Shown: piece by piece, positions 1 to 7,322 of the stretch | Numbering within the stretch: position 1 is the stretch's first letter | Layout: each line of letters opens with the position of its first letter | Assembly: GCA_017935805.1 (NCBI GenBank) | Contig: JAGBGV010000236.1 | Span: forward strand, 1-8,777 | Source: Clostridia bacterium | Lineage (GTDB): Bacteria; Bacillota_A; Clostridia; Oscillospirales; CAG-272 | Reading direction: 5' to 3' | Length of the DNA: 8,777 nt | Translations under genes and position numbers: made by a program | Notes under the pieces: generated by a model | Databases searched by the model: none | What the model saw: the letters and a program-made list of their open reading frames with translations, nothing else | Told to the model about the DNA's origin: nothing

Positions 1-2
1 AA

Positions 3-403
3 TAGAAGCACCGTATTTTATATAATCTAGCTGAGGAATTTTTCCCGACCAAAATACTCCGGTGTGTCTGCCTCCTAAGCCGAGTCTTCTGCCATTGGCA
101 CTCTCGGAAAAATACCTTGAAACTATTATCCCTGTTTTGTCAAAGGCATATTTGCTTGACGGTGTTCGCGGTAAAGGCGGCGGATACAGACTGACGCGTT
201 CTCCCGACGAATACTCAGTCGGAGAAATTCTTCGCTTGGTTGAAGGCCCTCTGGCTCCTGTATCTTGTCTAAAAGGAGCGGGTGTTAAGTGCGAAAAATC
301 TGATTCGTGCAGGACATTGCCAATGTGGTCAAAGCTTGATGATCTTGTTAACGGATATCTCGACAGCATCACTCTTGCTTCTCTTATTAAAGATACTGAG
401 TAA
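3..403 (+). pseudogene. iscR: Rrf2-family (IscR-like) regulator, N-terminus broken or frameshifted
   Basis: The intact part, readable from about position 95 to the stop at 401-403, is the C-terminal two thirds of an Rrf2 regulator. It has the SEKYLE end of the recognition helix, the wing VRGKGGGYRL, GEILRLVEGPLAPVSC, and the closing DSITLASLI segment. Three cysteines, spaced C-x7-C-x5-C within SCLKGAGVKCEKSDSC, match the [2Fe-2S]-ligand region of IscR. The family is normally about 135-150 residues and begins with a helix-turn-helix near MKxSTKGRYALR. Here that part is not in one frame: RILYNLAEE reads in frame 3 (12-38), a VSAS/AES-like piece with a stop codon reads in frame 1 (64-87), and the rest reads in frame 2. 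A GTG at 62 opens the frame, but no Shine-Dalgarno site precedes it and it would give a protein without its DNA-binding helix. The gene next door is nifS, as is usual for IscR. The lesion could be true decay or poor sequence near a contig end. Confidence 0.7.
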
Positions 404-446
404 TTCTATAACTTACTATACTTATCCTGATGAAAGGAATAAAATT

Positions 447-1637
447 ATGAAAATATATGCTGATAATGCCGCAACGACCGCTATGAGTGAAGTGGCTATA
501 AATGCTATGACAGAATGTATGCGTGAGACATATGGCAATCCTTCAAGCTTGCACACAATTGGACAGATCGCCATGGAAGTCCTCACAGAAGCCAGAGAAG
601 AAGCTGCTGCCCTGCTCGGATGCAGAAGTGACGAGATCACATTCACCTCCGGCGGCAGTGAAGCTGACACACAAGCACTTACTTCCGCTGCAATGCTTGG
701 TGAGCGCAAAAATAAGAAGCACATTATTTCGACAGCTTTTGAGCATCACGCTGTGCTTCATACTCTTGACATGCTGAAAAAACGTGGCTTTGAAGTAACG
801 CTTCTTCCCGTGCCCGAGAACGGACTTATCTCCCCCGAAGCTGTTCGTGATGCTATCAGAGATGATACCTGTCTTGTCTCCGTAATGTTCGCTAACAACG
901 AGATAGGAACAGTTCAGCCCATTCGTGAGATTGGAGCTGTATGCCGTGAACGCGGTGTTCTCTTCCACACAGATGCTGTTCAGGCTGTTGGACATCTCCA
1001 CATTAATGTTGCAGAAGATAACATTGATATGCTGTCGCTCTCTGCTCACAAGTTCCATGGACCCAAGGGCGTTGGCATTTTGTATGCAAAGAAAGGAATT
1101 CGTCTTACTAATGTAATCTACGGCGGCGCACAGGAAAGAGGCAAACGTGCCGGCACTGAAAATCTTCCCGCGATCGTAGGTATGGTTGCTGCTATGAAAG
1201 AAGCTTGCGCAGATATTGACAAGGCGGCTGAAAAGCTTATTCCAAAGCGTGACAGACTGATTGAAGGGCTTTCAAGAATACCCCACTCTGTTGTAAACGG
1301 AGACAGAGAAAAGAGACTGCCCGGTAACGTTCATATGTGCTTTGAGGGTATCGAGGGCGAATCTCTTCTGCTTCTCCTTGACGACAGAGGAATTCAGGCT
1401 TCTTCTGGTTCTGCTTGCACATCCGGATCACTTGATCCCAGCCACGTTCTTCTTTCAATTGGCAGACCTCATGAAATCGCACACGGTTCCCTGCGTTTGA
1501 CAATTGATGAGAGCATTACCGACGAGGCTATCGACTACATGATCAAGAATATCGAAGAAGTTGTTACTTATCTTCGTAAAATATCTCCGCTTTGGAATGA
1601 AAAAGTCAGCGGTGAACGTGAATTTATACTGAAATAA
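447..1637 (+). CDS. nifS: Cysteine desulfurase NifS/IscS (class V aminotransferase fold, PLP)
   Basis: This 396-residue enzyme is full length for the NifS/IscS class. It converts cysteine to alanine and passes the sulfur, as a persulfide, to the scaffold encoded just downstream. Visible hallmarks are the N-terminal YADNAATT, the His that stacks on PLP in FEHHAV (H100), N151 in ANNEIG, D176 and Q179 in HTDAVQ, the PLP Schiff-base lysine K202 in SAHKFHGPKG, the active-site cysteine C324 in SSGSACTSG, and the substrate-carboxylate arginine in SLRLTID (R350). The long mobile loop around C324 marks a group I (NifS/IscS) enzyme rather than SufS. The frame is open from further upstream, but ATG 447 is chosen because AAAGGA (434-439) lies about 7 bases before it and the protein then starts MKIYADNAATT as in the family. 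It lies 43 bases after the regulator and 17 before nifU, so co-transcription is likely. Confidence 0.96.
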   Translation: MKIYADNAATTAMSEVAINAMTECMRETYGNPSSLHTIGQIAMEVLTEAREEAAALLGCRSDEITFTSGGSEADTQALTSAAMLGERKNKKHIISTAFEHHAVLHTLDMLKKRGFEVTLLPVPENGLISPEAVRDAIRDDTCLVSVMFANNEIGTVQPIREIGAVCRERGVLFHTDAVQAVGHLHINVAEDNIDMLSLSAHKFHGPKGVGILYAKKGIRLTNVIYGGAQERGKRAGTENLPAIVGMVAAMKEACADIDKAAEKLIPKRDRLIEGLSRIPHSVVNGDREKRLPGNVHMCFEGIEGESLLLLLDDRGIQASSGSACTSGSLDPSHVLLSIGRPHEIAHGSLRLTIDESITDEAIDYMIKNIEEVVTYLRKISPLWNEKVSGEREFILK

Positions 1638-1654
1638 TAAGAGAGGACATAAAT

Positions 1655-2086
1655 ATGGCTTTATACAGTGAAAAAGTAATGGATCATTTTAAGAATCCGA
1701 GAAATGTAGGTACTATTGAAGACGCAAGCGGTGTAGGTACCGTTGGTAACGCAAAGTGCGGCGACATTATGAAGATTTATCTCAAGATTGAAGATAACAT
1801 TATCGTTGACGTAAAGTTTGAAACATTCGGTTGCGGCAGTGCAATTGCATCAAGCTCTATGGCAACTGTAATGATCAAAGGCAAGTCTGTTGATGAGGCG
1901 CTTGAACTCTCAAACAAGGCAGTTGCGGAGGCTCTTGACGGACTTCCGAAACATAAGATGCACTGTTCTCTCCTTGCAGAAGAAGCTATCAAGGCTGCTG
2001 TAAAGGACTACTACGACAAGAACGGTATTGACTATGATCACGAGATGTTCAAGGATCTCGGCGAGCATGATGAAGACGAAGAGTAA
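1655..2086 (+). CDS. nifU: Fe-S cluster assembly scaffold NifU/IscU
   Basis: This 143-residue cytoplasmic IscU-type scaffold receives sulfur from NifS and iron to build [2Fe-2S] and [4Fe-4S] clusters for transfer to apo-proteins. The start MALYSEKVMDHFKNPRNVG is typical of the family. The ligands are present: C35 and D37 in NAKCGD, C60 in FGCGSAIASSS, and H103 and C104 in MHCSLLAEEA. It lacks the insertion between the first two cysteines that marks SufU, so it belongs to the IscU/clostridial NifU group, and it carries only the scaffold domain. The chaperone-binding motif, LPPVK in proteobacterial IscU, reads LPKHK (97-101), and no hscA, hscB or fdx gene follows. The C-terminus is very acidic (EHDEDEE). 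AGAGGA (1642-1647) sits 7 bases before the ATG. A terminator follows directly, so this is the last gene of the iscR-nifS-nifU unit. Confidence 0.95.
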   Translation: MALYSEKVMDHFKNPRNVGTIEDASGVGTVGNAKCGDIMKIYLKIEDNIIVDVKFETFGCGSAIASSSMATVMIKGKSVDEALELSNKAVAEALDGLPKHKMHCSLLAEEAIKAAVKDYYDKNGIDYDHEMFKDLGEHDEDEE

Positions 2087-2098
2087 ATCGGAAATATG

Positions 2099-2130
2099 GC
2101 TGTCTCGTTATTGAGGCAGCTTTTTTATTT
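2099..2130 (+). terminator. Intrinsic terminator of the nifS-nifU unit
   Basis: An 8-bp stem, GCTGTCTC (2099-2106) with GAGGCAGC (2113-2120), has one G-U pair and a 6-base loop. Six T residues follow at 2121-2126, then ATTT. It starts 12 bases after the nifU stop codon and separates the Fe-S unit from the pheS transcript. Confidence 0.92.
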
Positions 2131-2165
2131 TGTACATTATATTTTACATTTTTTTATCAATACAC

Positions 2166-2194
2166 TTGAATTATCAATTGTTTGGTGGTATAAT
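2166..2194 (+). promoter_or_regulatory. Sigma-A-type promoter for the pheS operon
   Basis: The -35 box is TTGAAT (2166-2171) and the -10 box is TATAAT (2189-2194), separated by exactly 17 bases. The region is AT-rich and lies between the upstream terminator and the T-box leader. Transcription would start near 2201, so the T-box stem I is transcribed in full. No operator was seen; control appears to be by the leader. Confidence 0.85.
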
Positions 2195-2200
2195 AAATTT

Positions 2201-2482
2201 ATAAAAATATGCTATAAAGCAATCAAACGCTGTGAGGAAGAGTGTATGGCTCGCAGTGCATGCCAGAGAGTACTGATTATTAGCTGAGAGTCAGTATAAT
2301 GCAGGATCCATACTTTCACTTCCAAGTGTATCAAATGATACTTATGCGGACAGGGTGATAACGTAGTTCTGTACGTTGCGGCGCGTTAAGCCGATTAAGA
2401 GAGCCGTGCTATATTTGTACGGAACTTGGGTGGTACCGCGGCGTATGTCGTCCCTATGATACAATTCTGGGGGCGTTTTTTA
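2201..2482 (+). promoter_or_regulatory. T-box leader (tRNA-Phe sensing riboswitch) for pheS
   Basis: The conserved T-box sequence GGGTGGTACCGCG lies at 2428-2440. Its TGGT (2431-2434) would pair with the ACCA end of an uncharged tRNA whose discriminator base is A, as in tRNA-Phe. Stem I can be drawn by hand: GGAAG 2236-2240 with CTTCC 2319-2323, GTATGG 2244-2249 with CCATAC 2308-2313, TGCAT 2257-2261 with ATGCA 2299-2303, and TACTG 2271-2275 with CAGTA 2292-2296. Between the two lower helices, AGT faces TTTCA (2314-2318). This is the specifier loop, and the specifier reads UUC (Phe, 2315-2317) followed by A. CCAGAGAG (2263-2270) and GCTGAGAG (2283-2290) fit the conserved distal motifs. A further hairpin AACGTA/TACGTT (2360-2377) fits stem III. 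By family knowledge, uncharged tRNA-Phe stabilises the antiterminator and turns on the operon. Confidence 0.95.
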
Positions 2483-2485
2483 TTT
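2449..2485 (+). terminator. T-box regulated terminator
   Basis: CGTCCC (2449-2454) pairs with GGGGCG (2470-2475), with one G-U pair, and six T residues follow at 2476-2481. It lies directly after the T-box sequence and 34 bases before the pheS start, which is the usual place of the alternative terminator. It should form when the leader is not bound by uncharged tRNA-Phe. Confidence 0.85.
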
Positions 2486-2518
2486 GCCTCCGCATTACAG
2501 CAAAGAAAGGATCAAAAA

Positions 2519-3532
2519 ATGAGAGATACCCTCGCAAAAATCAAATCTGAAGCTCTCGCTGCCCTGTCATCTCCTGATGCGCAGATAGAGGAGCTTCGTA
2601 TCAAGTACCTTGGTAAAAAAGGTGAGCTTACCGCTGTTCTTCGCGGTATGGGCAAGCTTTCTCCCGAAGAGAGACCTGTAATTGGTCAGCTTGCAAATGA
2701 AGTTCGTGCTGAAATTGAGGCAAAAATTGAAGAACTCGCTTCTTCTGCAAAGGCAAGAGAGCTTGAAAACAAGCTGAAATCCGAAAAGATTGACGTAACA
2801 ATTCCCGGAGAAAAGACAGAGGTAGGTCATTTCCATCCCCTCGCGCTTGTACAGCGTCAGCTTGAAGACATCTTCCTTGGAATGGGCTATTCAATCGTTG
2901 ACGGACCTGAGGTTGAGCTTGACTACTACAACTTCCAGGCACTCAACATTCCTAAGGATCATCCTGCACGCGATACACAGGACACATTCTATATAACAGA
3001 AAACATTCTTCTCCGTTCTCAGACATCCCCTGTTCAGGCAAGAGTAATGGAAAAGACACAGCCCCCGATCAAGATCATCTCTCCCGGAAGAGTTTACCGT
3101 TCAGACGCAGTTGACGCTACACACTCCCCCCTGTTCCACCAGCTTGAAGGTCTTGTGATTGACAAGGGTATCACAATGGGCGACCTTAAGGGTGCTCTTG
3201 AAATGTTTGCTAAGCGTATGTTCGGCGAGGCTACACAGATCCGCTTCCGTCCGCACCACTTCCCCTTCACTGAGCCCTCTGCTGAGGTTGACGTATCCTG
3301 CTTCCTCTGCGGCGGTAAGGGTTGCAGGTTCTGTAAGGGTGAAGGCTGGATAGAGATTCTCGGTGCCGGTATGGTACATCCGAATGTTCTTCGTAACTGC
3401 GGCATTGACCCCGAAGTTTACAGCGGCTTTGCGTTCGGTCTTGGTGTTGAGAGAATCGCACTTCTCAAGTATCACATTGATGATATGCGTCTTCTCTATG
3501 AAAATGATGTTAGATTCTTGAATCAGTTCTGA
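2519..3532 (+). CDS. pheS: Phenylalanyl-tRNA synthetase alpha subunit
   Basis: PheS is the catalytic subunit of the (alpha-beta)2 class II synthetase that charges tRNA-Phe. The 337-residue length is normal. Residues 1-90 form the charged N-terminal coiled coil that contacts tRNA. The catalytic domain begins near GHFHPLAL (103-110). It includes [11 protein letters not shown] (129-139), DHPARD and DTFY (148-158), motif 2 [22 protein letters not shown] (from 190) and motif 3 [16 protein letters not shown] (303-318). A four-cysteine cluster, C261, C264, C269 and C272, has zinc-knuckle-like spacing and is common in Firmicute PheS. The frame stays open back into the T-box, but ATG 2519 is the start: AGAAAGGA (2504-2511) lies 7 bases before it, and the earlier TTG at 2426 is inside the T-box sequence. 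It is the first gene of the T-box-controlled operon. Confidence 0.97.
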   Translation: MRDTLAKIKSEALAALSSPDAQIEELRIKYLGKKGELTAVLRGMGKLSPEERPVIGQLANEVRAEIEAKIEELASSAKARELENKLKSEKIDVTIPGEKTEVGHFHPLALVQRQLEDIFLGMGYSIVDGPEVELDYYNFQALNIPKDHPARDTQDTFYITENILLRSQTSPVQARVMEKTQPPIKIISPGRVYRSDAVDATHSPLFHQLEGLVIDKGITMGDLKGALEMFAKRMFGEATQIRFRPHHFPFTEPSAEVDVSCFLCGGKGCRFCKGEGWIEILGAGMVHPNVLRNCGIDPEVYSGFAFGLGVERIALLKYHIDDMRLLYENDVRFLNQF

Positions 3533-3562
3533 TAAGCCATAGTCATTTTTGGGAGGTGTGTC

Positions 3563-4108
3563 ATGTATATTATCGGTATAGCGGGAGGAACTTGCAGCGG
3601 TAAGAGCACCTTAGCTGAAAAACTTGCTGACTACTACGGTTCTGATTGCCGCGTTATTCACATGGATTCATACTTTCGCAATCCGCCTATAACAACGGTA
3701 GCTCCGATCACCGGAATTGAATATGTAGAACACAATCATCCTGACGCACTTAGGCTTGATGACTTATATAGTGATTTGTGCGATGCTATACAAAACGGTA
3801 ACGAGAAAGTATTGATTATTGAAGGGCTGTTTGTGCTTAATCTGCAGGATATCAGAAATAAACTTGATTTGAAGGTTTATGTGGATCTTGAAAGCGATGA
3901 GCGACTGGTGCGTAGAATTAAAAGGTTCAGCGCCCGTGGGCAAACTTTTGATGAAATAACTTCAAGATATATTGATACTGTTAGATTCCGACACAATGAG
4001 CTTATTGAGCCCTCAAGATGGCATGCCGATATTGTTGTGAATGGTAATTCCGGTGACACTTCGGTAAAAATGATTACTACTTATGTTGATTCACAGATCA
4101 ACGGTTAA
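3563..4108 (+). CDS. Uridine kinase-like P-loop kinase between pheS and pheT
   Basis: This 181-residue protein is a small P-loop NTPase of the uridine kinase/phosphoribulokinase superfamily, predicted to phosphorylate a nucleoside-like substrate in the cytoplasm. The Walker A motif is GGTCSGKST (8-16). MDSYFR (34-39) corresponds to the QDSYY region with its catalytic Asp of Udk. NHPDALRLDDL (58-68) corresponds to the DHPDAFD motif, IIEGLFVL (85-92) to the Walker B-like strand, and VYVDLESDERLVRRIKR to the nucleotide-binding and lid region. It is shorter than classical Udk (about 205-210 residues), so the substrate is not certain; uridine/cytidine or nicotinamide riboside are possible. A strong GGGAGGTG (3551-3558) lies 4 bases before ATG. 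It starts 30 bases after pheS and ends 42 before pheT, so it should share the T-box control. Its codon choice is less biased than that of the synthetase genes, which hints at a later insertion (inference). Confidence 0.85.
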   Translation: MYIIGIAGGTCSGKSTLAEKLADYYGSDCRVIHMDSYFRNPPITTVAPITGIEYVEHNHPDALRLDDLYSDLCDAIQNGNEKVLIIEGLFVLNLQDIRNKLDLKVYVDLESDERLVRRIKRFSARGQTFDEITSRYIDTVRFRHNELIEPSRWHADIVVNGNSGDTSVKMITTYVDSQING

Positions 4109-4150
4109 CACATTAATTCTTCTATGAATATAAGAAAGGTTATATAGATT

Positions 4151-6556
4151 ATGCAACTTTCAATGAAATGGCTGGCAGACTATACTGATGTCAGCGATAT
4201 AACAATAAAAGAATATTGCGACAGAATGACAATGTCCGGTTCAAAGGTAGAGGGTTACGAAACTCTCGGAGAAGATGTTAGCGGCGTCATTTGCGGCAAG
4301 ATCGTAAAGATCGATCGTCATCCAAATGCAGAGCGTCTTGTTATCTGCAAGGTTGATGTTGGTGCTGATGCTCCCATCCAGATCATCACAGCTGCAACAA
4401 ATGTATTTGAAGGCGCGCTTGTTCCTGTTGCAATTGACGGTGCACATCTCTGCGGTGATATTAAGATCAAAAAGAGCAAGCTTCGCGGAGAGCCTTCTGA
4501 CGGTATGTTCTGCTCTATTGCCGAGCTCGGTCTTACTCTTCACGACATGCCCGGTGCAATTGAGGACGGTATTCTCATACTTGGCGACGTTGGTCTTGGT
4601 GATATTCCCCTTGGTGCTGATCTCAAAGAAGCTCTTGGACTTGAAGATAAGGTTGTTGAGTTTGAGATTACTTCCAACAGACCTGACTGTCTTTCTGTTA
4701 TCGGCCTTGCACGCGAATCCGCGGTTACTTTCGGCAAAGCTCTTAATATTCCCACTCCCAAAAAGCCCGATCCTTGCAAGGACGGAGACAAGATTGAAAA
4801 TTATCTCTCAGTAAGCATTAAGAACACTGATAAGTGCTATCGTTATTCTGCGCGCGTTGTTAAGAATGTTAAGATCGAGCCCTCTCCTCTGTGGCTCAGA
4901 ATGAAGCTTCGTGCATCCGGTGTTCGTCCTATCAATAATATCGTTGATATTACAAACTACGTAATGCTCGAATACGGTCAGCCCATGCACGCGTTCGATT
5001 ATAAATGTCTTGACGGCTCTGAAATCAACGTTAGAGATGCTGCTGACGGTGAAAAGTTCATTTCTCTTGACAGTATTTCTCACACTCTTGATTCTTCAAT
5101 GCTCGTTATTGCCGACCACAACAAGGCAGTGGCACTTGCAGGTGTTATGGGCGGAGAAAACAGCGAGATTACTGACAGCACAGCTACAGTAGTATTTGAG
5201 TCCGCAACATTCCACCCCGGTAATGTGCGTGTGTCTGCAAAGAAGCTCGGTATGAGAACTGAATCATCTGCAAGATTCGAAAAGGGCCTTGACTCCGAGA
5301 ACACAATGCCCGCACTTGACAGAGCTTGCGAGCTTGTTGAACTTCTTGGTGCCGGCGAGATCGTTGACGGTACTATCGATGTTTATCCCGTTAAGAAAGA
5401 AAAGGTTCAGCTTCCTCTTGATGCTGATGTTATCAACCGCTTCCTTGGTGTTGATCTGACACAGGAATACATGGCTGATGTTATGAAGAAGCTGGAATTT
5501 GAGGTGTCTGATGATCTTAAGACCATTACAGTTCCCTCCTTCCGTGATGACGTACGTTGCATGAACGACGTTGCTGAAGAAGTGCTCCGTATTTATGGCT
5601 ATGATGAGATTCAGTCCACCATGTCCGCATCCGCAACTCCTACTCTTGGAGCACGTACCGAGAGACAGAATTTCGACAATCGTATTCACGATATGCTTGT
5701 CGGCATGGGAATGAATGAGATCGAGACATTCTCCTTCATCAGTCCTTCTGGGTATGATAAGATCAGACTTTCTGCAGACGATAAGAGAAGAAAGTGCGTT
5801 GTTATTTCCAATCCTCTCGGCGAGGATACATCCGTTATGAGAACAACTACTCTCCCCTCTATGCTTAATGTACTTGCATATAACTTCAACATGAAAAATA
5901 CAGATGTTAAGCTCTTTGACATTTCCAGAGTTTACATTCCTACAACTGCCGGTGAACTTCCCAACGAACCTTCAAGACTTACTCTTGGCTTTATCGGTAA
6001 GGATGGATTCTACAAGATGAAGGGCTACATTGAAGCTATTCTGAACATTGCAGGAACTGCTGAGGCAACATTCAAGTCATGCACAACTGAGCCTACATTC
6101 CACCCCGGAAGATGCGCTGAAGTATATGTCGGTGACAAGAAGATCGCACTGTTCGGCGAGGCTCACCCTGAGGTTGCAGAGACTTACGGTATTGCAGGCG
6201 GTGTATACCTTGCAGAGATTGAAACTGATACTCTCTATGATTGCCGCAGAGCTGAGATCACATATACTCAGATTCCTAAGCATCCAGCGGTAGAAAGAGA
6301 TTTCTCATTCGTTTGCGACGAGGACGTTGAAGCAGCTTCCATTTCAACCGTTATCAAGTCTGCAAGCAAGATGGTTGCAAATGTTGAATTGTTCGATATC
6401 TATCGCGGTCCCCAGATCGGAGAAAACAAGAAGAGTATGTCTTATGCAGTTATGCTTCGTGCGGCGGATCGTACTCTCACCGACGTTGAGGCAGATGAGG
6501 CTGTTCGTGCAATCCTCTCTGCTCTTGAAACTAAGCTTGGTATTAAACTCAGATAA
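4151..6556 (+). CDS. pheT: Phenylalanyl-tRNA synthetase beta subunit
   Basis: PheT is the large subunit that binds tRNA-Phe, edits mischarged Tyr-tRNA-Phe and supports PheS. The 801-residue length is normal for bacteria. It starts MQLSMKWLADY as in the family. Domains in order are the EMAP/OB-type tRNA-binding domain at about 40-150 (GKIVKIDRHPNAERL, DGMFCSIAELGL), the B3/B4 editing domain at about 216-395 (INNIVDITNYVMLEYGQPMHAFD, AGVMGG, RFEKGLD), the B5 helical domain at about 416-490 (ending EEVLRIYGYDEI), the inactive synthetase-like core at about 500-700 (METFSFISP-like, NPLGEDTSVMRTTTLPSML), and the C-terminal FDX-ACB anticodon-binding domain at about 708-801 (PKHPAVERDFSF, FDIYRG, AADRTLTD). 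AGAAAGG (4133-4139) lies 11 bases before ATG, slightly far. It is the third gene of the operon. Confidence 0.97.
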   Translation: MQLSMKWLADYTDVSDITIKEYCDRMTMSGSKVEGYETLGEDVSGVICGKIVKIDRHPNAERLVICKVDVGADAPIQIITAATNVFEGALVPVAIDGAHLCGDIKIKKSKLRGEPSDGMFCSIAELGLTLHDMPGAIEDGILILGDVGLGDIPLGADLKEALGLEDKVVEFEITSNRPDCLSVIGLARESAVTFGKALNIPTPKKPDPCKDGDKIENYLSVSIKNTDKCYRYSARVVKNVKIEPSPLWLRMKLRASGVRPINNIVDITNYVMLEYGQPMHAFDYKCLDGSEINVRDAADGEKFISLDSISHTLDSSMLVIADHNKAVALAGVMGGENSEITDSTATVVFESATFHPGNVRVSAKKLGMRTESSARFEKGLDSENTMPALDRACELVELLGAGEIVDGTIDVYPVKKEKVQLPLDADVINRFLGVDLTQEYMADVMKKLEFEVSDDLKTITVPSFRDDVRCMNDVAEEVLRIYGYDEIQSTMSASATPTLGARTERQNFDNRIHDMLVGMGMNEIETFSFISPSGYDKIRLSADDKRRKCVVISNPLGEDTSVMRTTTLPSMLNVLAYNFNMKNTDVKLFDISRVYIPTTAGELPNEPSRLTLGFIGKDGFYKMKGYIEAILNIAGTAEATFKSCTTEPTFHPGRCAEVYVGDKKIALFGEAHPEVAETYGIAGGVYLAEIETDTLYDCRRAEITYTQIPKHPAVERDFSFVCDEDVEAASISTVIKSASKMVANVELFDIYRGPQIGENKKSMSYAVMLRAADRTLTDVEADEAVRAILSALETKLGIKLR

Positions 6557-6582
6557 ATTAAACTATTGAAAGGACTTTTGTG

Positions 6583-7152
6583 ATGAAAACTTATCCTATG
6601 ACTATAGCGGGAGTTAGGCGTGAGCTTCCAATTTGTCCTCTTAATGAGAATCTTGCGATTGGTGCGTTCGTAATATTTGGCGATCCTGAGCTCACTACTG
6701 CTTCTGCAGAAGCTCTTTTGAAGCTTGCACCTGAATATGACTACATTATTACTGCTGAAGCTAAAGGAATTCCGCTTGCTCACGAAATGGCAAGACTTGC
6801 AGGTAATCAGAAATACATGGTTGCAAGAAAGAAAGAAAAAGCATACATGAGCGGTGTGTTCGAGGTAAAGGTTCACTCCATTACCACAGCCGGTGAGCAG
6901 AGTCTATTTCTTGACAAGGCTGACGCAAATCTTATGAAAGACGCAAAGATTCTTATTGTTGATGATGTTATTTCAACCGGCGAATCTCTTTGGGCAGTTG
7001 AAGAGCTTGTTCGTGCTGCCGGTGGTATCATTGCCGGAAAGATGGCAATTCTCGCAGAGGGCGATGCTCAGGTGAGAGACGATATCATATATCTCGAAAA
7101 GCTTCCTCTCTTTACACCCGATGGAGTTGTTATCGAAGGTACACTTCACTAA
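6583..7152 (+). CDS. Type I phosphoribosyltransferase, adenine PRT-like
   Basis: This 189-residue protein carries the PRPP-binding motif ILIVDDVISTGES (123-135), which has the acidic pair and PRPP loop of type I phosphoribosyltransferases. AEAKGIPLAHEMAR (58-71) and VARKKEKAYM (80-89) resemble segments of proteins often annotated as adenine phosphoribosyltransferase. The usual N-terminal PDFP-type segment of true Apt is absent, so purine salvage is only the likely role and the base is not known. A GTG at 6580 is directly followed by ATG 6583; the ATG is chosen because AAAGGA (6569-6574) is 8 bases before it. The gene begins 26 bases after the pheT stop and is followed by a terminator, so it is probably the last gene of the T-box operon. 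Its codon usage matches pheT. Confidence 0.85.
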   Translation: MKTYPMTIAGVRRELPICPLNENLAIGAFVIFGDPELTTASAEALLKLAPEYDYIITAEAKGIPLAHEMARLAGNQKYMVARKKEKAYMSGVFEVKVHSITTAGEQSLFLDKADANLMKDAKILIVDDVISTGESLWAVEELVRAAGGIIAGKMAILAEGDAQVRDDIIYLEKLPLFTPDGVVIEGTLH

Positions 7153-7160
7153 TAATATAT

Positions 7161-7194
7161 ACACCGTGTGACAAATTGTCATGCGGTGTTTCTT
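7161..7194 (+). terminator. Terminator at the end of the pheS operon
   Basis: A 13-bp stem, ACACCGTGTGACA (7161-7173) with TGTCATGCGGTGT (7177-7189), has two G-U pairs, a 3-base loop and a short interrupted T-run (TTTCTT). It starts 8 bases after the phosphoribosyltransferase stop codon. The U-tract is weak, so some read-through into the insertion sequence is possible. Confidence 0.75.
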
Positions 7195-7204
7195 GTATAC
7201 CGAA

Positions 7205-7227
7205 AACCACGCGATAGTCGCGTGGTT
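7205..7227 (+). repeat. Left-end hairpin of the IS200 element
   Basis: AACCACGCGA (7205-7214) and TCGCGTGGTT (7218-7227) form a perfect 10-bp stem with a TAG loop. In this family TnpA binds such subterminal hairpins as single-stranded DNA. A small palindrome GGCTATAGCC (7235-7244) lies just inside. Confidence 0.8.
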
Positions 7228-7263
7228 CATTAGAGGCTATAGCCGGTGAGAGTGACAAAAAAA

Positions 7264-7322
7264 CTCCTGATGTGGTAAAATAAATAAGACCTGGCAGTCA
7301 AATAAAAGAACCACATCAGGAG
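7264..7322 (+). promoter_or_regulatory. Leader hairpin masking the tnpA ribosome binding site
   Basis: CTCCTGATGTGGT (7264-7276) is exactly complementary to ACCACATCAGGAG (7310-7322), giving a 13-bp stem with a 33-base loop. The 3' arm contains most of the tnpA Shine-Dalgarno site AGGAGGA (7318-7324). In a transcript that includes both arms the site would be paired and translation held down. IS200 is known to limit its transposase by such a leader structure; here the pairing is seen directly and the effect is inferred. Confidence 0.8.

Noticed and set aside
62..403. A complete 113-residue protein starting at GTG 62
   Set aside because: No Shine-Dalgarno site precedes it and the first residues do not match the Rrf2 family. 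It is the open tail of a broken or misread gene.
282..446. An upstream start for nifS that overlaps the regulator gene
   Set aside because: The extra 55 residues are the regulator read in another frame. ATG 447 has a proper ribosome binding site and gives the family N-terminus.
2096..2287. A small protein gene between nifU and pheS
   Set aside because: The frame runs through the nifU terminator, the pheS promoter and stem I of the T-box, and lacks a ribosome binding site.
2320..2322. A second TTC triplet as the T-box specifier
   Set aside because: It falls within the CTTCC arm that pairs with GGAAG, so it is not in the specifier loop. TTC at 2315-2317 is in the loop.
2426..2518. An earlier TTG start for pheS
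   Set aside because: It lies inside the T-box sequence and would translate through the terminator. ATG 2519 has a good ribosome binding site and gives the usual length.
6580..6582. GTG start for the phosphoribosyltransferase
   Set aside because: It is directly followed by ATG 6583, which has better spacing from AAAGGA.
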